Shown here piece by piece: positions 13,401 to 23,700 of a stretch of 64,000 nucleotides of DNA. Below the pieces are notes generated by a model. That model ran no database searches and had not been told where the DNA came from. It saw nothing but the letters and a program-made list of their open reading frames with translations. How positions within the stretch are numbered: position 1 is the first letter of the stretch; each line of letters opens with the position of its first letter. Position numbers and translations under genes: made by a program. Where the stretch lies: assembly GCA_022702705.1 (NCBI GenBank), contig CM040427.1, positions 70,530,783 through 70,594,782 of the forward strand, written 5' to 3'. The stretch comes from Papilionanthe hookeriana x Papilionanthe teres. Taxonomy: Eukaryota > Streptophyta > Magnoliopsida > Asparagales > Orchidaceae.

Positions 13401-16400
13401 GAGGGAGATGCCTGAATTAGACTCGTGCTAACATATATGGGTATCTCGTTTATATAGGGGATATGGATTCTAATTTTAGTCATTAAAATATTATAACTCC
13501 GCAACCTTTAGAGGTAGATGCCCAAATTGAACTCATGATGTTATATAATAGAATCTTTTTGGAATGGCATTCATTCCTAAACTTTTCAACTAAGGGTTTA
13601 TGTAGGATTATTCTTCCTCTTGATGGGGAAGATGCCTATCATGACGCTTACAATATTTTCTACGAAAGCTCATGAAACTCGATTACTGAAGGCCGCTTGA
13701 CCCGTTTAGTTTTCTTTTGGAAAGTGATATTGTTAGGTCTTTATGATAGATAAAGATTAATACAAATGATTGAACCCTATAACTAATAATCATGTGAAAG
13801 ATATCCTGCCATAGATTTTCATTTAGTTATCTGTTGAATGTGAACCCTAACTGTATATAGACTCACGCTTATATATGATGTGTAGCAGCTAGGTCTAAGC
13901 CACGATTGATGTGAAGTATGATAAGTAAAGTGCTTAATTACTATATTTGAAGCCTTTGGTAGCTCCAATTACTTTATCGAGACATGTATAGGACATGTTC
14001 ATATTTCCATAAAAAAAAATTCACAAGAGTGGTGATGCAATTTTTATTTTATTGAAATTTAATTAATTTTAAGTGAACATAATTTAGGTACAAAATATAA
14101 TAACATGTCAACCTATCCCGGGACTTGGAATTAACCAAGATGGGTACAAACGGTCGGACGGTGTGAAATAAATTTTCTATATTCGTCTACTGTTTAATAG
14201 ATGAATGAATCATTAAACAATATAATTTAAAACGATAAATTAAAATTGCATTGTTGATAGTTGTCCCCGACTTCTATAAATGTTTTCCTTGCTATCGCTC
14301 ATCTCTTAATCTCTTAAAATTTATCTGAAAAGTTAGATTAACATAATTATGAGTTAACAAACTAGTGAATACTTATAGTTCTGAACTACAACATTACTAG
14401 AAAAAGAAAGAACAATATGTATGTCAGTTAATCTTCTTTATAAATCAATATAAACATTTGACATGCTATTTTAAAGGTGGCTATATCATTATCTTATCAA
14501 TATCATTTCATATATATATATATATAACCATCATAGAAAACACCGTCTAAAAAATTTGTACCACTTAAGGTACTTTAATATCAATATTCTTTTCCGTTTA
14601 CGTGCACGAGTACATTAGTCTTCCCCGCTAGTACCATCAAGAGGTGTTCTATCATAGTCAGGCATGCACATGCAAACAGTCAACATAAATATATGTATTC
14701 ATTGCAAGCAATCATAATATATAAAACAAGTACTAAGATGAATGAGTAAATAGCTACAATATTCGCTACAATATTCGCTACGATATGGCCAATAAACAAA
14801 AGAATAGCTCAATCAGAATAAAACATCATCAAATAACATCAACTGCAAACATATTTGAGAAGAAACAAATTATTGCTATAGTTTAAAAGTGCAAGTAACT
14901 ACATCGATGCCGATCGCTTTGCTCCGACGTCGACTCTTCTAAGGTGAAAATGTAACATAAACATGATATAAAAATTAAATTATTTATTATTCTAAGTAAC
15001 TATTAATTTTCATTATTAATTAAGCATTAAAGTTCCATTATTTTATTATGTTTATTTTTCTATTCAATAAATTATTATTATTATTACTATTTTATTAGTA
15101 GTGAAAATAATCACTGCACAACTTAAGTTATTGTAGCATTGCATCGTAATAGATAATCGCATATCTACATATTAATTATTAGATAAACTTGTAATAAATT
15201 ACATGAGGTCTTAGGAATCTATGCATCAGAAATGTACATCTCATTTCTTTATATTAAGTGATTTTATATTATTTCTCATGCAGCATTTCATTATTTTTAT
15301 CATTATATTACAAGAAATATTTGAATCAAAATTCATTCTCTTTTATAATAAATAAGGCAGCTTATACATTGACCCAAAGTGGTGGAATTGAGCTTAAGAT
15401 CAGGCTCGAATTTGATAAATCAATCAAGTTTGAGATTAACCTAGGGATGTCTCAGTGCTCTGCTTGACTCATTTACACCAATGGATAGAACTAATGGGAC
15501 AAGTGTGAAAATTTGTGAGACTAATCTTGCAACACTAAATACTTACCAAATGATCTTGTGAAATTAAAATTAATACCAATGATAGCCCTTAAAATTGAAA
15601 AATAGCCAATTAGCGGACATAACTGTTATCTTATAACTTAAGTGAGCTAAGGGTTTGTGGCGAATGATTATGATGTGATACTAGAGATTAGAATTACATG
15701 CAATTTTGTCATATTTCAGGTTTTTCATTTCCCCATTAGAAACTCATCTAATATTAATTGCTTTATGTAAAGGGGCGGTCTGGTATTCTGGGCTGATACG
15801 GTTGGATCTACCTATATTTATTCAAAGCTCAAAAAGTTCGCAGACGCGTATGGCGGATTCTTTGCTCCATCCAAGTACTTGGAAGAAAGAGCAGCAAAGG
15901 GCCTTCCACTGGTACTTCATTTTTTATTCTTTGCTTCATCCCCACATTCATTTCGTTACAGTTTCTTCTCCTAATTCATTCTAAATTGGGAGGAATATTT
16001 ATGAATTAAAATGAAAAGTCATGATATGATAAGTAAGAATTAAATCCACTTGTCCAATTTGTGTCACTAATTACATAATTAAATACCTAAAACTGAAATT
16101 AGAAAAAGAAATAAAAGCTGTGATCTGTCTTCACAGAAATGAATCTCAGAGACAAATTATATTGGTGATTATAGATAAATTAACAGTTTAACATTTGTTT
16201 GTTTGGAAGATTTACATACATACCACACAATTCATATGTATTTACATATCTAACACCAAAAATACCCCCTTATATATCCATGAAAAGGTGTATTTCACTT
16301 TTTAATAGTAAAATAGTTCTTATGTGATATGAAAGATCTGCATTGTATGAGTGTCATGGTCAGCACTATCATAAACTACCTGCTTTTCTTTTCTATGCTC

Positions 16401-16530
16401 AGCTGCCTGTTTATTTTATTTTTTATAATCTTATTGCCTTTGTAATATTTGGACTCTGAACTGTTATTCTCTTTATGTACAGAGCTCGGCAATATCATCT
16501 CCTTCGCTTGAATTGAGAGCACGCATTTAG
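4871..16530 (+). CDS. MFP2: peroxisomal multifunctional protein, MFP2-type (3' half: 3-hydroxyacyl-CoA dehydrogenase part)
   Basis: Exons: 4871-5045, 5716-5837, 6145-6308, 10800-11054, 12046-12167, 12259-12380, 12554-12702, 15773-15911, 16483-16530. All introns are GT/AG and phases agree across every joint, giving 431 codons plus TAG. Visible residues: NAD-binding GGGLMGSG (21-28 of this part); NTSTIDLN; GAHFFSPAH with the catalytic His (151) and, 12 residues later, the paired Glu in LLEIVRT (163); GNCTGFAVNR; FFPVVNEACR; and GGLVFWADTVG. The protein family carries out the hydratase and NAD-dependent L-3-hydroxyacyl-CoA dehydrogenase steps of peroxisomal beta-oxidation. Arabidopsis MFP2 is about 725 residues, so roughly the first 300 (enoyl-CoA hydratase/isomerase half) are missing here and should lie upstream of the window. 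The C-terminus is ARI, a weak or atypical PTS1 compared with the usual SRL/SKL/ARL-type endings. The MFP2 assignment over AIM1 rests on overall likeness of the second half. Confidence 0.93.
5112..5369. repeat. MITE, family M1 copy 1 (in MFP2 intron)
   Basis: Imperfect terminal inverted repeats face each other: GGGGCATTTAAATACATA at the left, and the reverse complement of TATGTATGTAAATTTCCC at the right. Inner arms carry ATCTAACACCTAA and its complement TTAGGTGTTAGAT. The copy lies between MFP2 exons at 5045 and 5716. Flanking 9-mers AGATTATTT and TAAATATTT are only partly alike. See the copy at 20573 for a perfect target duplication. Confidence 0.65.
7409..7456. repeat. (TA)24 microsatellite
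   Basis: An uninterrupted run of 24 TA dinucleotides inside the large MFP2 intron, in very AT-rich surroundings. Length is likely polymorphic. Confidence 0.95.
8421..8828. repeat. tandem duplication, 2 x 204 bp
   Basis: Units 8421-8624 and 8625-8828 begin GGCCAGCAAC(A)AATTAGGGG-like and run in register to CCTTTACACACCAAAATAGG. They differ by scattered substitutions and a few small indels, so the duplication is not very recent. No open frame spans it. It lies in the MFP2 intron. Confidence 0.9.
9595..9620. repeat. (CT)n microsatellite
   Basis: Twelve to thirteen CT/TC dinucleotides in a row, in the MFP2 intron just left of the Mutator-like MITE at 9679. Confidence 0.9.
9679..9964. mobile_element. 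Mutator-like MITE with 9-bp target duplication (family M2)
   Basis: A 286-bp element bounded by CCACTATTC at 9670-9678 and again at 9965-9973, a perfect 9-bp target-site duplication. Termini are GAAAAAAATTTG and the reverse complement GGAAAAAATTTG. The inverted arms continue inward through TACGCAGCACTGCGTACG and TACGCAGCGCTGCATACG, and then through a GGTTACAGGGAGGTTATT-type block that is mirrored on the other side. There is no coding capacity. The 9-bp duplication points to mobilisation by a Mutator-family transposase. Confidence 0.9.
11055..12045. other. MFP2 intron without recognisable content
   Basis: T-rich intron between the exons ending 11054 and starting 12046. Short open frames here are not supported by any motif. 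Confidence 0.7.
13075..13560. repeat. five diverged tandem repeats, about 92-112 bp each
   Basis: Five blocks, anchored near 13098, 13190, 13290, 13402 and 13510, share a core like GAGGGAGATGCCCAAATTGG followed by ACTCATGAT and an AT-rich tail ending in a TTACAACTCC(A)CAA-like stretch. Copies are heavily diverged. They sit in the 3.1 kb MFP2 intron between exons ending 12702 and starting 15773. Confidence 0.6.
14106..14690 (+). repeat. dispersed repeat R1, copy 1
   Basis: Begins TGTCAACCTATCCCGGGACTT and continues through TTGGAATTAACCAAGA and ACGGTCGGACGGTGTGAA. It matches the segments starting at 28762 and 61466 in the same orientation. Against the 61466 copy, similarity continues through CACCGTCTAAAAA, TACGTGCACGAGTACATTA and CATGCACATG, so the shared unit is at least 580 bp. 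The TGTCA start resembles an LTR end, but no protein domain or second LTR is visible. Confidence 0.7.
14691..15772. other. AT-rich MFP2 intron remainder
   Basis: May include the decayed end of repeat R1 (to about 14950). No coding motif is visible on either strand. Confidence 0.6.
16205..16345. repeat. MITE, family M1 copy 2 (truncated)
   Basis: Starts GGAAGATTTACATACATACC, almost identical to the left end of the copy at 20573. It continues through TATGTATTTACATATCTAACACC and a GGTGTATTTCACTTTTTAATAGTAAA-like centre, then loses similarity near TATGAAAGATCTGCAT. The right inverted arm is missing. It lies in the last MFP2 intron. Confidence 0.65.
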
Positions 16531-17992
16531 GGCGTCAATGCTATACGTTCAGAACATATGAGAGGTTAGTTCAGCCTGTTTCATTGTGGATTCTGGTGCT
16601 TATTTTGAAAGTTGAGATAATACTAAAACCAGTGAAACGGCCTAGGAGAGTTTTTTCCATTCAGGTTTGAGATTATTTTGTGAGTGAAAGTTGAAAAATT
16701 TTATTTTTGTAACTTGTAATTTGATGTACTTCATTATTAAGGAAACCATTAAAATAACTTGTCATTTTTAGTTTTGATGCATATTTTTTTCTTAGATATG
16801 AATCTCTCCTTTTGTCCATTTTTGTATAGCGCCGTTAGGGTTGTTAATGATCTGAAACCAGCTCGAAATGGGTTCAGTGTGGCTTGAAATTGGCTCATAG
16901 CTTATTAATACTCGATTTCAAGCCATCAGCTCGATCTGACTCGAAATCGAAACGAGGTAGCTCAAATTGAGTTATTTGGATATGTTTCTGTCTCATAAGT
17001 TAAAATTGAAATTAATTTGTTTACATTGAGTTATTTTGATTTGTTCCAGCTTGAAATTAGTTCATGACTCATTATATTCAATTTTATTTAGCATTATATA
17101 TATATAATTTTTATAAATAGAAAAATACTACAAACCGATCTTGAGTTAGTTTGAGCCGATCGATGTATGGCTCGAAAAAAAATTTTGATTTTAGGGTCTG
17201 TTTGAGGCAATTGTAGCTTATCCAACATATCCAGATAAGCAGCATTTCTTGATAAGCTGTAGATTAGTAACTTATGTTGATAAGTTGGTACGACTGTTTG
17301 GTTTGAGCGTTTGCAAAACAACCGATTTGCAGTTTTTGGTGGATAAATGATAATTCTGCTCATGAACTGAATAAGTTAAGTTGTTTGGTTTGTGAGGTTC
17401 GATAATAGCTTATTTGTAGTTGTTTGTGGATAAATGATCATTTTGACCCAACACAATTGTGCTGTTTGAAACAGTAATGTTTGTTAAATCAAATTAAGAT
17501 TGACTTACATGTTATCAAAATTTAAATTGATTCGGTATTCAAAATTTTAGATTTCAGTTGCAATTGGTATGATCAATTTGAAAACATACCCATCCAAATT
17601 GAATGCTCACCCCTATTCTCCTCCAGCACTCCTTCCATCTTTGTTTTTTTTTTTTTTCATGTTTCTCCATTTAACATCAATTTTTTTGCTAATTTATTGA
17701 ACTTCAGATATTTGAATAATCATAAAGATTGTTCAACTGATTCAGAGAATTCAAATCCGTCCCAAATGCGCAGTAGAAATAAATATAACAAAGTAGAAAA
17801 AACTGAATCAAACCAAACAATTTCCTTGCTTCGAATCTAGAATCAAATGTACACTTCTTTTCTTCCCATTCAATGTGAGAAATGGCATCCATGAACTGCA
17901 ACTTCACCTTCCAATTCAAAAAATCACATTCTCAGAGCTCAATATTATTCCAAACTAATCTCCTTCCCAGTTCATCAAAACCTCAGCTTGAA
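16531..17992. other. MFP2 3' flank and unrecognised intergenic DNA
   Basis: Downstream of the MFP2 stop, presumably including its 3' UTR. At 16855-17050 there are repeated GCTCGAAAT(C/T)-like words. At 17196 a TAGGGTCTGTTTGAGG sequence starts a stretch rich in GATAAG/CTTAT words, of the type seen at the ends of hAT-like MITEs; its right end could not be fixed. No gene is supported. Confidence 0.5.
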
Positions 17993-18349
17993 TCAAAATC
18001 TGCACCATCTCCTACGACCATCTTCCACCATGCTCCGAAACTCTCTGATTCTCTGTAAAACATTCCTGCTTTTACCCATCCAAAGCGAACCCGAGATTGA
18101 AAGCATTCGAAGCAGACGCGAACCATCCTCTACAGAACCCGCAGATGCGTATAACACATCAGCTTGCAATATTCCTCTCTTCGCTTCTTCACACAAACCT
18201 AAATTGATTCTCGTCGAAGAAGGGGGAGCGGTTAGCGTAGAGCTCTTGAATCGTGATGAGGGAGCGGCTGCTTCCACGAGGGGTAATACGCAGCCTTCGA
18301 ACACGGCACGCAGGCATGATTGCGGAGCCCAGCGCGGCACCGACTTCAA
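17993..18349 (-). other. unrecognised 118-codon open frame, minus strand
   Basis: A GC-richer island (17950-18368) in AT-rich surroundings carries an ATG-to-stop frame of 118 codons on the minus strand, rich in Arg and Ser, and a 126-codon frame on the plus strand of the same DNA. I recognise no domain in either. It could be a fragment of a captured or broken gene, or chance. No splice partners or promoter elements are convincing. Confidence 0.2.
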
Positions 18350-18713
18350 AAATGCGATGAAATCTTGAAAATCAACTGCCCCTAAATTTTTTGTTCTCGT
18401 TTGTTTTGATATGAGCTAAAATTTGAATTGATTGTTGAGCGGTTAATGATCTTTGTGCTAAAATTGAAGCCGGAAGGGCACCTTGCAATTCTATTGAACA
18501 AAGGTATGAGTTAACCTCTCCCAAGAATCTTCACCTTATTTTTAAATAATATGCTCTGAGTTGGATCACACGGATGCCAGTTGAATATTCATTTTAATTG
18601 TGAGACGGGAGCAACGCCATATGAACTAAACTCGTGGCATCAAGCACAAATACTTTTTATTGATTGTCCAATCTCAATTCAATTAAATAACAATCTGAGA
18701 AGCTGTCTAAGGG

Positions 18714-18887
18714 GCGAAATTTTTGCATACGGACGGCGTACGTAGAGATGTGTACGTCGTCCAATAATATCACACCCTCACCCCAAAAGTGTATGGGGTG
18801 GGGCCCGCTTTTATTATTTTTTTTTTTTAAAAAAACTTCGACGACGTACGCAGCTCTGCGTACACCGTCCGGATGCAAAAATTCGCC
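18714..18887. mobile_element. Mutator-like MITE (family M2 relative) with near-perfect 9-bp target duplication
   Basis: A 174-bp element with arms GCGAAATTTTTGCATACGGA and, reversed, GGCGAATTTTTGCATCCGGA. These continue into TACGTAGAGATGTGTACGTCG and its mirrored partner TACGCAGCTCTGCGTAC. Flanks are GTCTAAGGG (18705-18713) and GTCTAACGG (18888-18896), 8 of 9 bases alike. The TACGCAG(C)NCTGCGTAC palindrome is shared with the MITE at 9679 and with the element at 63269. Confidence 0.85.
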
Positions 18888-18893
18888 GTCTAA

Positions 18894-19031
18894 CGGTGTG
18901 TTTGGAACGTAATTTTTTCTGTTTGATTTTTTTTTTATAATAGCTATCGCAGCTTTTTGAACTACAGTTTCTTCTTCAACAGCTTCATACTTGTTTCTTC
19001 AAACAGATATAGCTGCCCAAACAGACTCTAA
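18894..19031. repeat. probable hAT-like MITE
   Basis: Starts with GTGTGTTTGGAACG and ends with GCCCAAACAGACTC, short inverted termini of the GTGTTTGG/CCAAACA type common in hAT-like plant MITEs. The interior is T-rich with a CAGCTTTTTGAA/TTCAAACAG-like partial mirror. It abuts the Mutator-like MITE at 18887, and no clear 8-bp duplication was found. Confidence 0.4.
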
Positions 19032-20572
19032 ACCTAATAAGCGACAAAGTTGATCGATAATCGAAGCTCTCTGATCCATTGTAGAATTGTAGGACATATA
19101 TATATATATATATATATCATCTTATAAATCTTAATGAAACTCACGCATCATTTATTTTGAGAAACATACTTGCATAAAGATACATTTGTATATTTAAGAT
19201 AATTGCAAAGAAAAATGAATATAAGCTTATTCATGTAAATTTTAAACATAGACTAAATTTTCAAGTAATTTTTTTATTCAAATTAATTTGAAGTTTACAA
19301 ACTAAAACTTCTCTCTTGTAGGGAAAAAAAAAATTCTTTCTCTACGATGTGAACTTCAGTCAATATTAATGCATATAATATGAATTATATTAATTTTACA
19401 TAAACAAATCTGAAATAAAAGAAGTATATGCAGTTTCCTTTGATAATGGAATATATTACAGCTTCATTTTGGTTGATGTTACGTATATAGATGAATAAGA
19501 ATATAAGCAATAACTCATTTCAAGGGTCCGCTGGTAGAAGGCAAAGGGTTCGCTTGAGGAATACTAAAGGACCTACTTGATTAGATGTGATTCCCTGAGT
19601 CGGGCGCTAGAGGCCAACCGAGACCAAGGTCAATCAAGTTGAGCGGAGGCATAGACCTACCTCTCGCCACAACCCAACTCAAGGGAAGAATTAAACATCG
19701 CTAATCATCTCGCGAACGCCCTTGAGATTCCTCATCCAAAGCCAAGAACTGACCATAACATAATCACATGGAGCATCCCGAAGAATAACCTCGTCAAGGA
19801 GTAGGCAATCTATAAGATTATGGTGATTCGCTCTCTGCCCGATAGACTAGCCTTACTCTGTCGGCATGAGTTCTTTAGCTAGTAATAAATAGTAGACAAT
19901 TATACTAGCACAACTGACCAGCAAAACTTAATCGATTGAGTAAAGCTTTGTTGACCTGCAGACCATCATAGGCCGACCGGCAACCCCGACTTAGTACAGT
20001 TGGACAAATAGTCATTTCAAACTAGAACAAATTGATTCCAGGAGACTGAGCCATAGGATGGCTGAACCAAACGCATGTACATGTAAAATACCCCAAATAT
20101 CCTATAATGCCTCCATTAAAATGTTGAATTACTGTTGGTTATTATGCACTTCGTCTCTCTCTCTCATCTTATGCTCTATTCCTTACGGTTGATTCACGGA
20201 CATAACATGATTCAATAAACATATATGTGTGTGCTTGTATTTTATAAATGTGTGTGTTTGCATCAAATAATTATGCCTGCCACTTCCAACAATTTCAATG
20301 TGATATGTACATTCTTTAAATTTGATGATATAACAATACTTGAGCTACTTTCATTTTCACTAAGAAAAAACACAAATATGATCAAATGAACTAGCATAGA
20401 AAATTTAACAAATTATTCTTTCTATTTAATTAAAAACTATGTTAAGAAATGATATTACTTTACTCACTCAGTTGCATAATGAGATAATTAATATATGAGA
20501 CTTAGGAGAAATATAAACACTATCTAAAATATCCAAAGCATGCCTATCTAATTGATTGATCATTTAAAATTT
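19032..20572. other. intergenic DNA with possible LTR-derived segment 19500-20080
   Basis: AT-rich except for 19500-20080, which is GC-richer and contains words such as GGCCGACCGGC. Its base composition resembles the 24000-24330 segment, but I could not align the two convincingly. A short TA run lies at 19098-19117. No gene is seen. Confidence 0.35.
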
Positions 20573-20789
20573 GGAAGATTTACATGTATATAGTTCAATT
20601 CTTATGTATTTGGATAGTTAACCTAAACTTCAATTCTTAAATATATGTCGCCTCATGAAAATGTGTATTTCGTTTTTTAAAAGTTAACATAGTAATACTT
20701 TTGATACGCTATGAAAGATTTAGATGTATAAATTTTGATGTTAGATATATAAATACATAGGAACTATGAGGTATGTATCTAAATTCCCC
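20573..20789. mobile_element. MITE, family M1 copy 3, with perfect 9-bp target duplication
   Basis: A 217-bp element flanked on both sides by TTAAAATTT, a perfect 9-bp target duplication. Termini are GGAAGATTTACATGTATA and, reversed, GGGGAATTTAGATACATACC. The subterminal arms carry TATGTATTTGGATAGTTAACC and a mirrored ATGTTAGATATATAAATACATA. The target length places family M1 with Mutator-like elements. It is non-coding. Confidence 0.85.
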
Positions 20790-21949
20790 TTAAAATTTTT
20801 ATAATAATTTTGTTAATTCATTAAAGATAATAAGATAATCTACAACAAGAGGATCATTACCATCTAAATCATTTAAAAAGACTTATACATTGATAGAGAA
20901 GATAACAACCATAAATTATTCATGATCACTTGAAAGAATAAATATAACAAAATATTAAATGTACATGAATATAATATTTCATTTGCATTGACTTCACAAG
21001 TGGTTGATTTATCTTAGATTTTAGAAAGTATGAGCATAAATAAACTACAAAGTCAATTGATGATATGCGATAATTGTGTTATTCTTTGGTTGAATCTTAT
21101 TATTAAACTATATAATTCATGAACTATATTACTACAAACAGAATCACATCACTAAATATAATCCTAATTAGAGAAATCAAGGTAATTTTTCTTGGAGTAA
21201 TGATCAAAATATTGAGATAAATAATTGGAATAATGATCAAAATACTCCTATCTCAAATTAATTTTTCATTAAGATACCCTATATAATTACAATTAAAAAA
21301 AATTATTTGTGAAAGCAACACTGAATTCATTAAAGAAAAAGTTAAGTAGTGGATTCATCCTTTGTAACAGGTCAATAAAGTTATCTATCATAAAAGCATC
21401 TATGTTAGAGTTGAACAACATGTTGATTCATCTAAGTATACCTTTTTAAGAAATTCGTTAACTTTATCCATAGTCATTTCTACTACATTAAATGAACTTT
21501 TTCAAGATAAAAAAATGATAAGGGTTTTTAGTCATCATGGACAAGATTTTTGGTGAGACTATTGTGATCATTAGTAGAATTTGTCATTCATTATGCATGC
21601 TTTCATGAGATTTTAATGAAATAGGAATATAAATATGTACCAAACCCTTAATGTAGATTGAATTATTAATGAAGTAGTTAGAAACTAAATCTTAAAATTT
21701 AGAAACTAAATCTCAAAATAATTAGATGCAAGGATTATTTTTCATATATTAGAAAGTTTTCAGGTGAGCACAATACATTGTGTATCAAGAAAAGAAGATA
21801 TGATGATTGTAACTAATGAAAATAACGAATCAATCGTATAAGAAAAATTATTTGATTTGTAATTTCCGTTGATTATAAGAAACATCAAATTTCATTGCTT
21901 TTTTTTTAAACCACAAGTTGGATGGATTTTTTATTCACAGTCATCGAAT
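20790..21949. other. AT-rich intergenic DNA
   Basis: Nothing recognisable on either strand. Contains near-tandem echoes such as GGAATAATGATCAAAATA (near 21197 and 21225) and AGAAACTAAATCT (near 21681 and 21705). Confidence 0.6.
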
Positions 21950-23700
21950 TTGAGTACTGGAAAACGGAAAGGAGTTGTTTGTCGATATCAACTCCCTTGA
22001 CTCAGGAGTAATCTGCCCCCTTCTTTCTCTTGAAGGCATAGTTGGTCGACACGGTTCTAATTCCCAAAGATTGTAGAAGATGAGACGATGAAGAACTTGT
22101 ACTTCCAGTCCTTCACTTTGTTCTTTAAGGCTGAGAACTAAAACTTATCGACTGTCAAAAACTGCACAAACTCGTTAGCCTGCACCTTGATAGAAAGCAT
22201 GTGGTTGAACAACAGTTGAGTGAGGGATTCCTCTTTGCCGGCATAAAACTACATAAATTATCGCCATGTTTGAATTCAGTTTGATCTGTGTCAGGATAAC
22301 ACCATACTAGTTGAAAATCACCCAAAGTTCCTAGCATAAGGGCAACCAAAATTCGTATCTCAGTTGATCTCTATAAACCACCAAACCATCTTTAAACTGA
22401 TTAGTAGCCCTCTCATCCGGATCAACAACCTAAAAGCTGATATTCAAATCAAAGATAAAGGCCACCTCCACAAAAAGTACATCCAAAGGAGATAAAATCG
22501 ACCGTTCAGCTGCAACTACCACACTAAAAGTTTGGGGATGGCATTTCAAAGCCATCAAAAAATAAGAGGAAATAAAAATGAAAGGAAAAGCCAAAAAAAA
22601 AAAGGAAAAGTGATAGAAGTCCGAAAAAAATTAAAGCAAGCGTTCAAATAAACATCTTAGCTCCTATTTATATGGACCATTCAAAAGTGAAAACATCGTA
22701 CAAAAATTTTGAGAGTAAAATATCACATCAACACAGAAATCTAGATCAAAAGAAAATAAAATATCTATTATTTCAATAATAAAATAATTGCACTTGAACC
22801 CTAATCTGATATGAGATTCTTCAAAAACTTATCCTCGGCTGCCTCAGCCAGAAGACCCTTCCTAACTAATCTTTTATACAACATTTGATCGTCAAACTTG
22901 AATTTATTCACTCGACCAATCTCAGAATGCTCCCACAGCACGAAGGCATCCTTTCAAAGTTCAGATTCTTCTCGACGAATGATCAGCTGCTTTCCCTCGC
23001 ATCTCCTCCAGTCAGATCAACACCACGCGAAGTTCCTGCTCTCGTTGAGCCAAGACAATTTGCATTTCATCTAGGCGACGGGTCAAGGTCTTCGAGGACA
23101 TCCAACATCTCTCATCCACTTCCTCTCGGATCATCACAATGTCGATCGGGCCATTGTACACGTTCTCCTCGATGTCGGCCGATGCCTAAAGCACAAGAGC
23201 TGCAACTACAGTTGGATATTGACCGTCACCAAAGAATATTCGTCTACAAGAAACAAAAATTGATAAGCAAGACCAAAAAAATCTAAATAATTCCTAAGAT
23301 AAAAATGAAGAAAATGTACTTAAGATCCTCTCCACATCAGTCCAAGCAGCTCTACCCATATTTAGTAATGAAAGGTCGCAAGTCATATAGGCTTTGCAAT
23401 CTCTGGTTGAGCCATAACCTCAATAGGGCCCTTAGTCAATTGACTAGCTGTCGAACCACCCAGCTCCTTTCCAACATTGGGTTGACCTTTCTCTGGAACC
23501 TCTCAATTGAATCTGATAACTTCTCTTATTCTACTCGCTCGAACAATTTCAACCTTTTAGCAAGTTTCTTCTTCACAGTCTCGCCTTCCGGATGACAATG
23601 TTTCTTTACTCCAAGGGAAGCTAACATCTTTGCCCCGTCTGTAGGTTTAGGAGATGAATCATATCATTTTTCCATAAGGATGACAAAAAAGTTGAGAAGA
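21950..23700 (-). pseudogene. degraded antisense-ORF-like segment of a Tat-lineage retrotransposon
   Basis: Read on the minus strand, this stretch gives frame-broken pieces that resemble the antisense gene of Tat-lineage Ty3/gypsy elements. Near 22100, a KDWKYKFF(I)VS-like string corresponds to the WFVRFFF segment of the copy at 57.9-59.4 kb. Farther along (22900-23640) there are Glu/Lys/Arg-rich pieces such as EVMAQPEIAKPI-like text. Stops and frameshifts are frequent. The GC-richer DNA at 23990-24700 could be the element's plus-strand 3' LTR. No gag-pol was recognised. This is an inference from similarity in layout, not a secure call. Confidence 0.4.
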
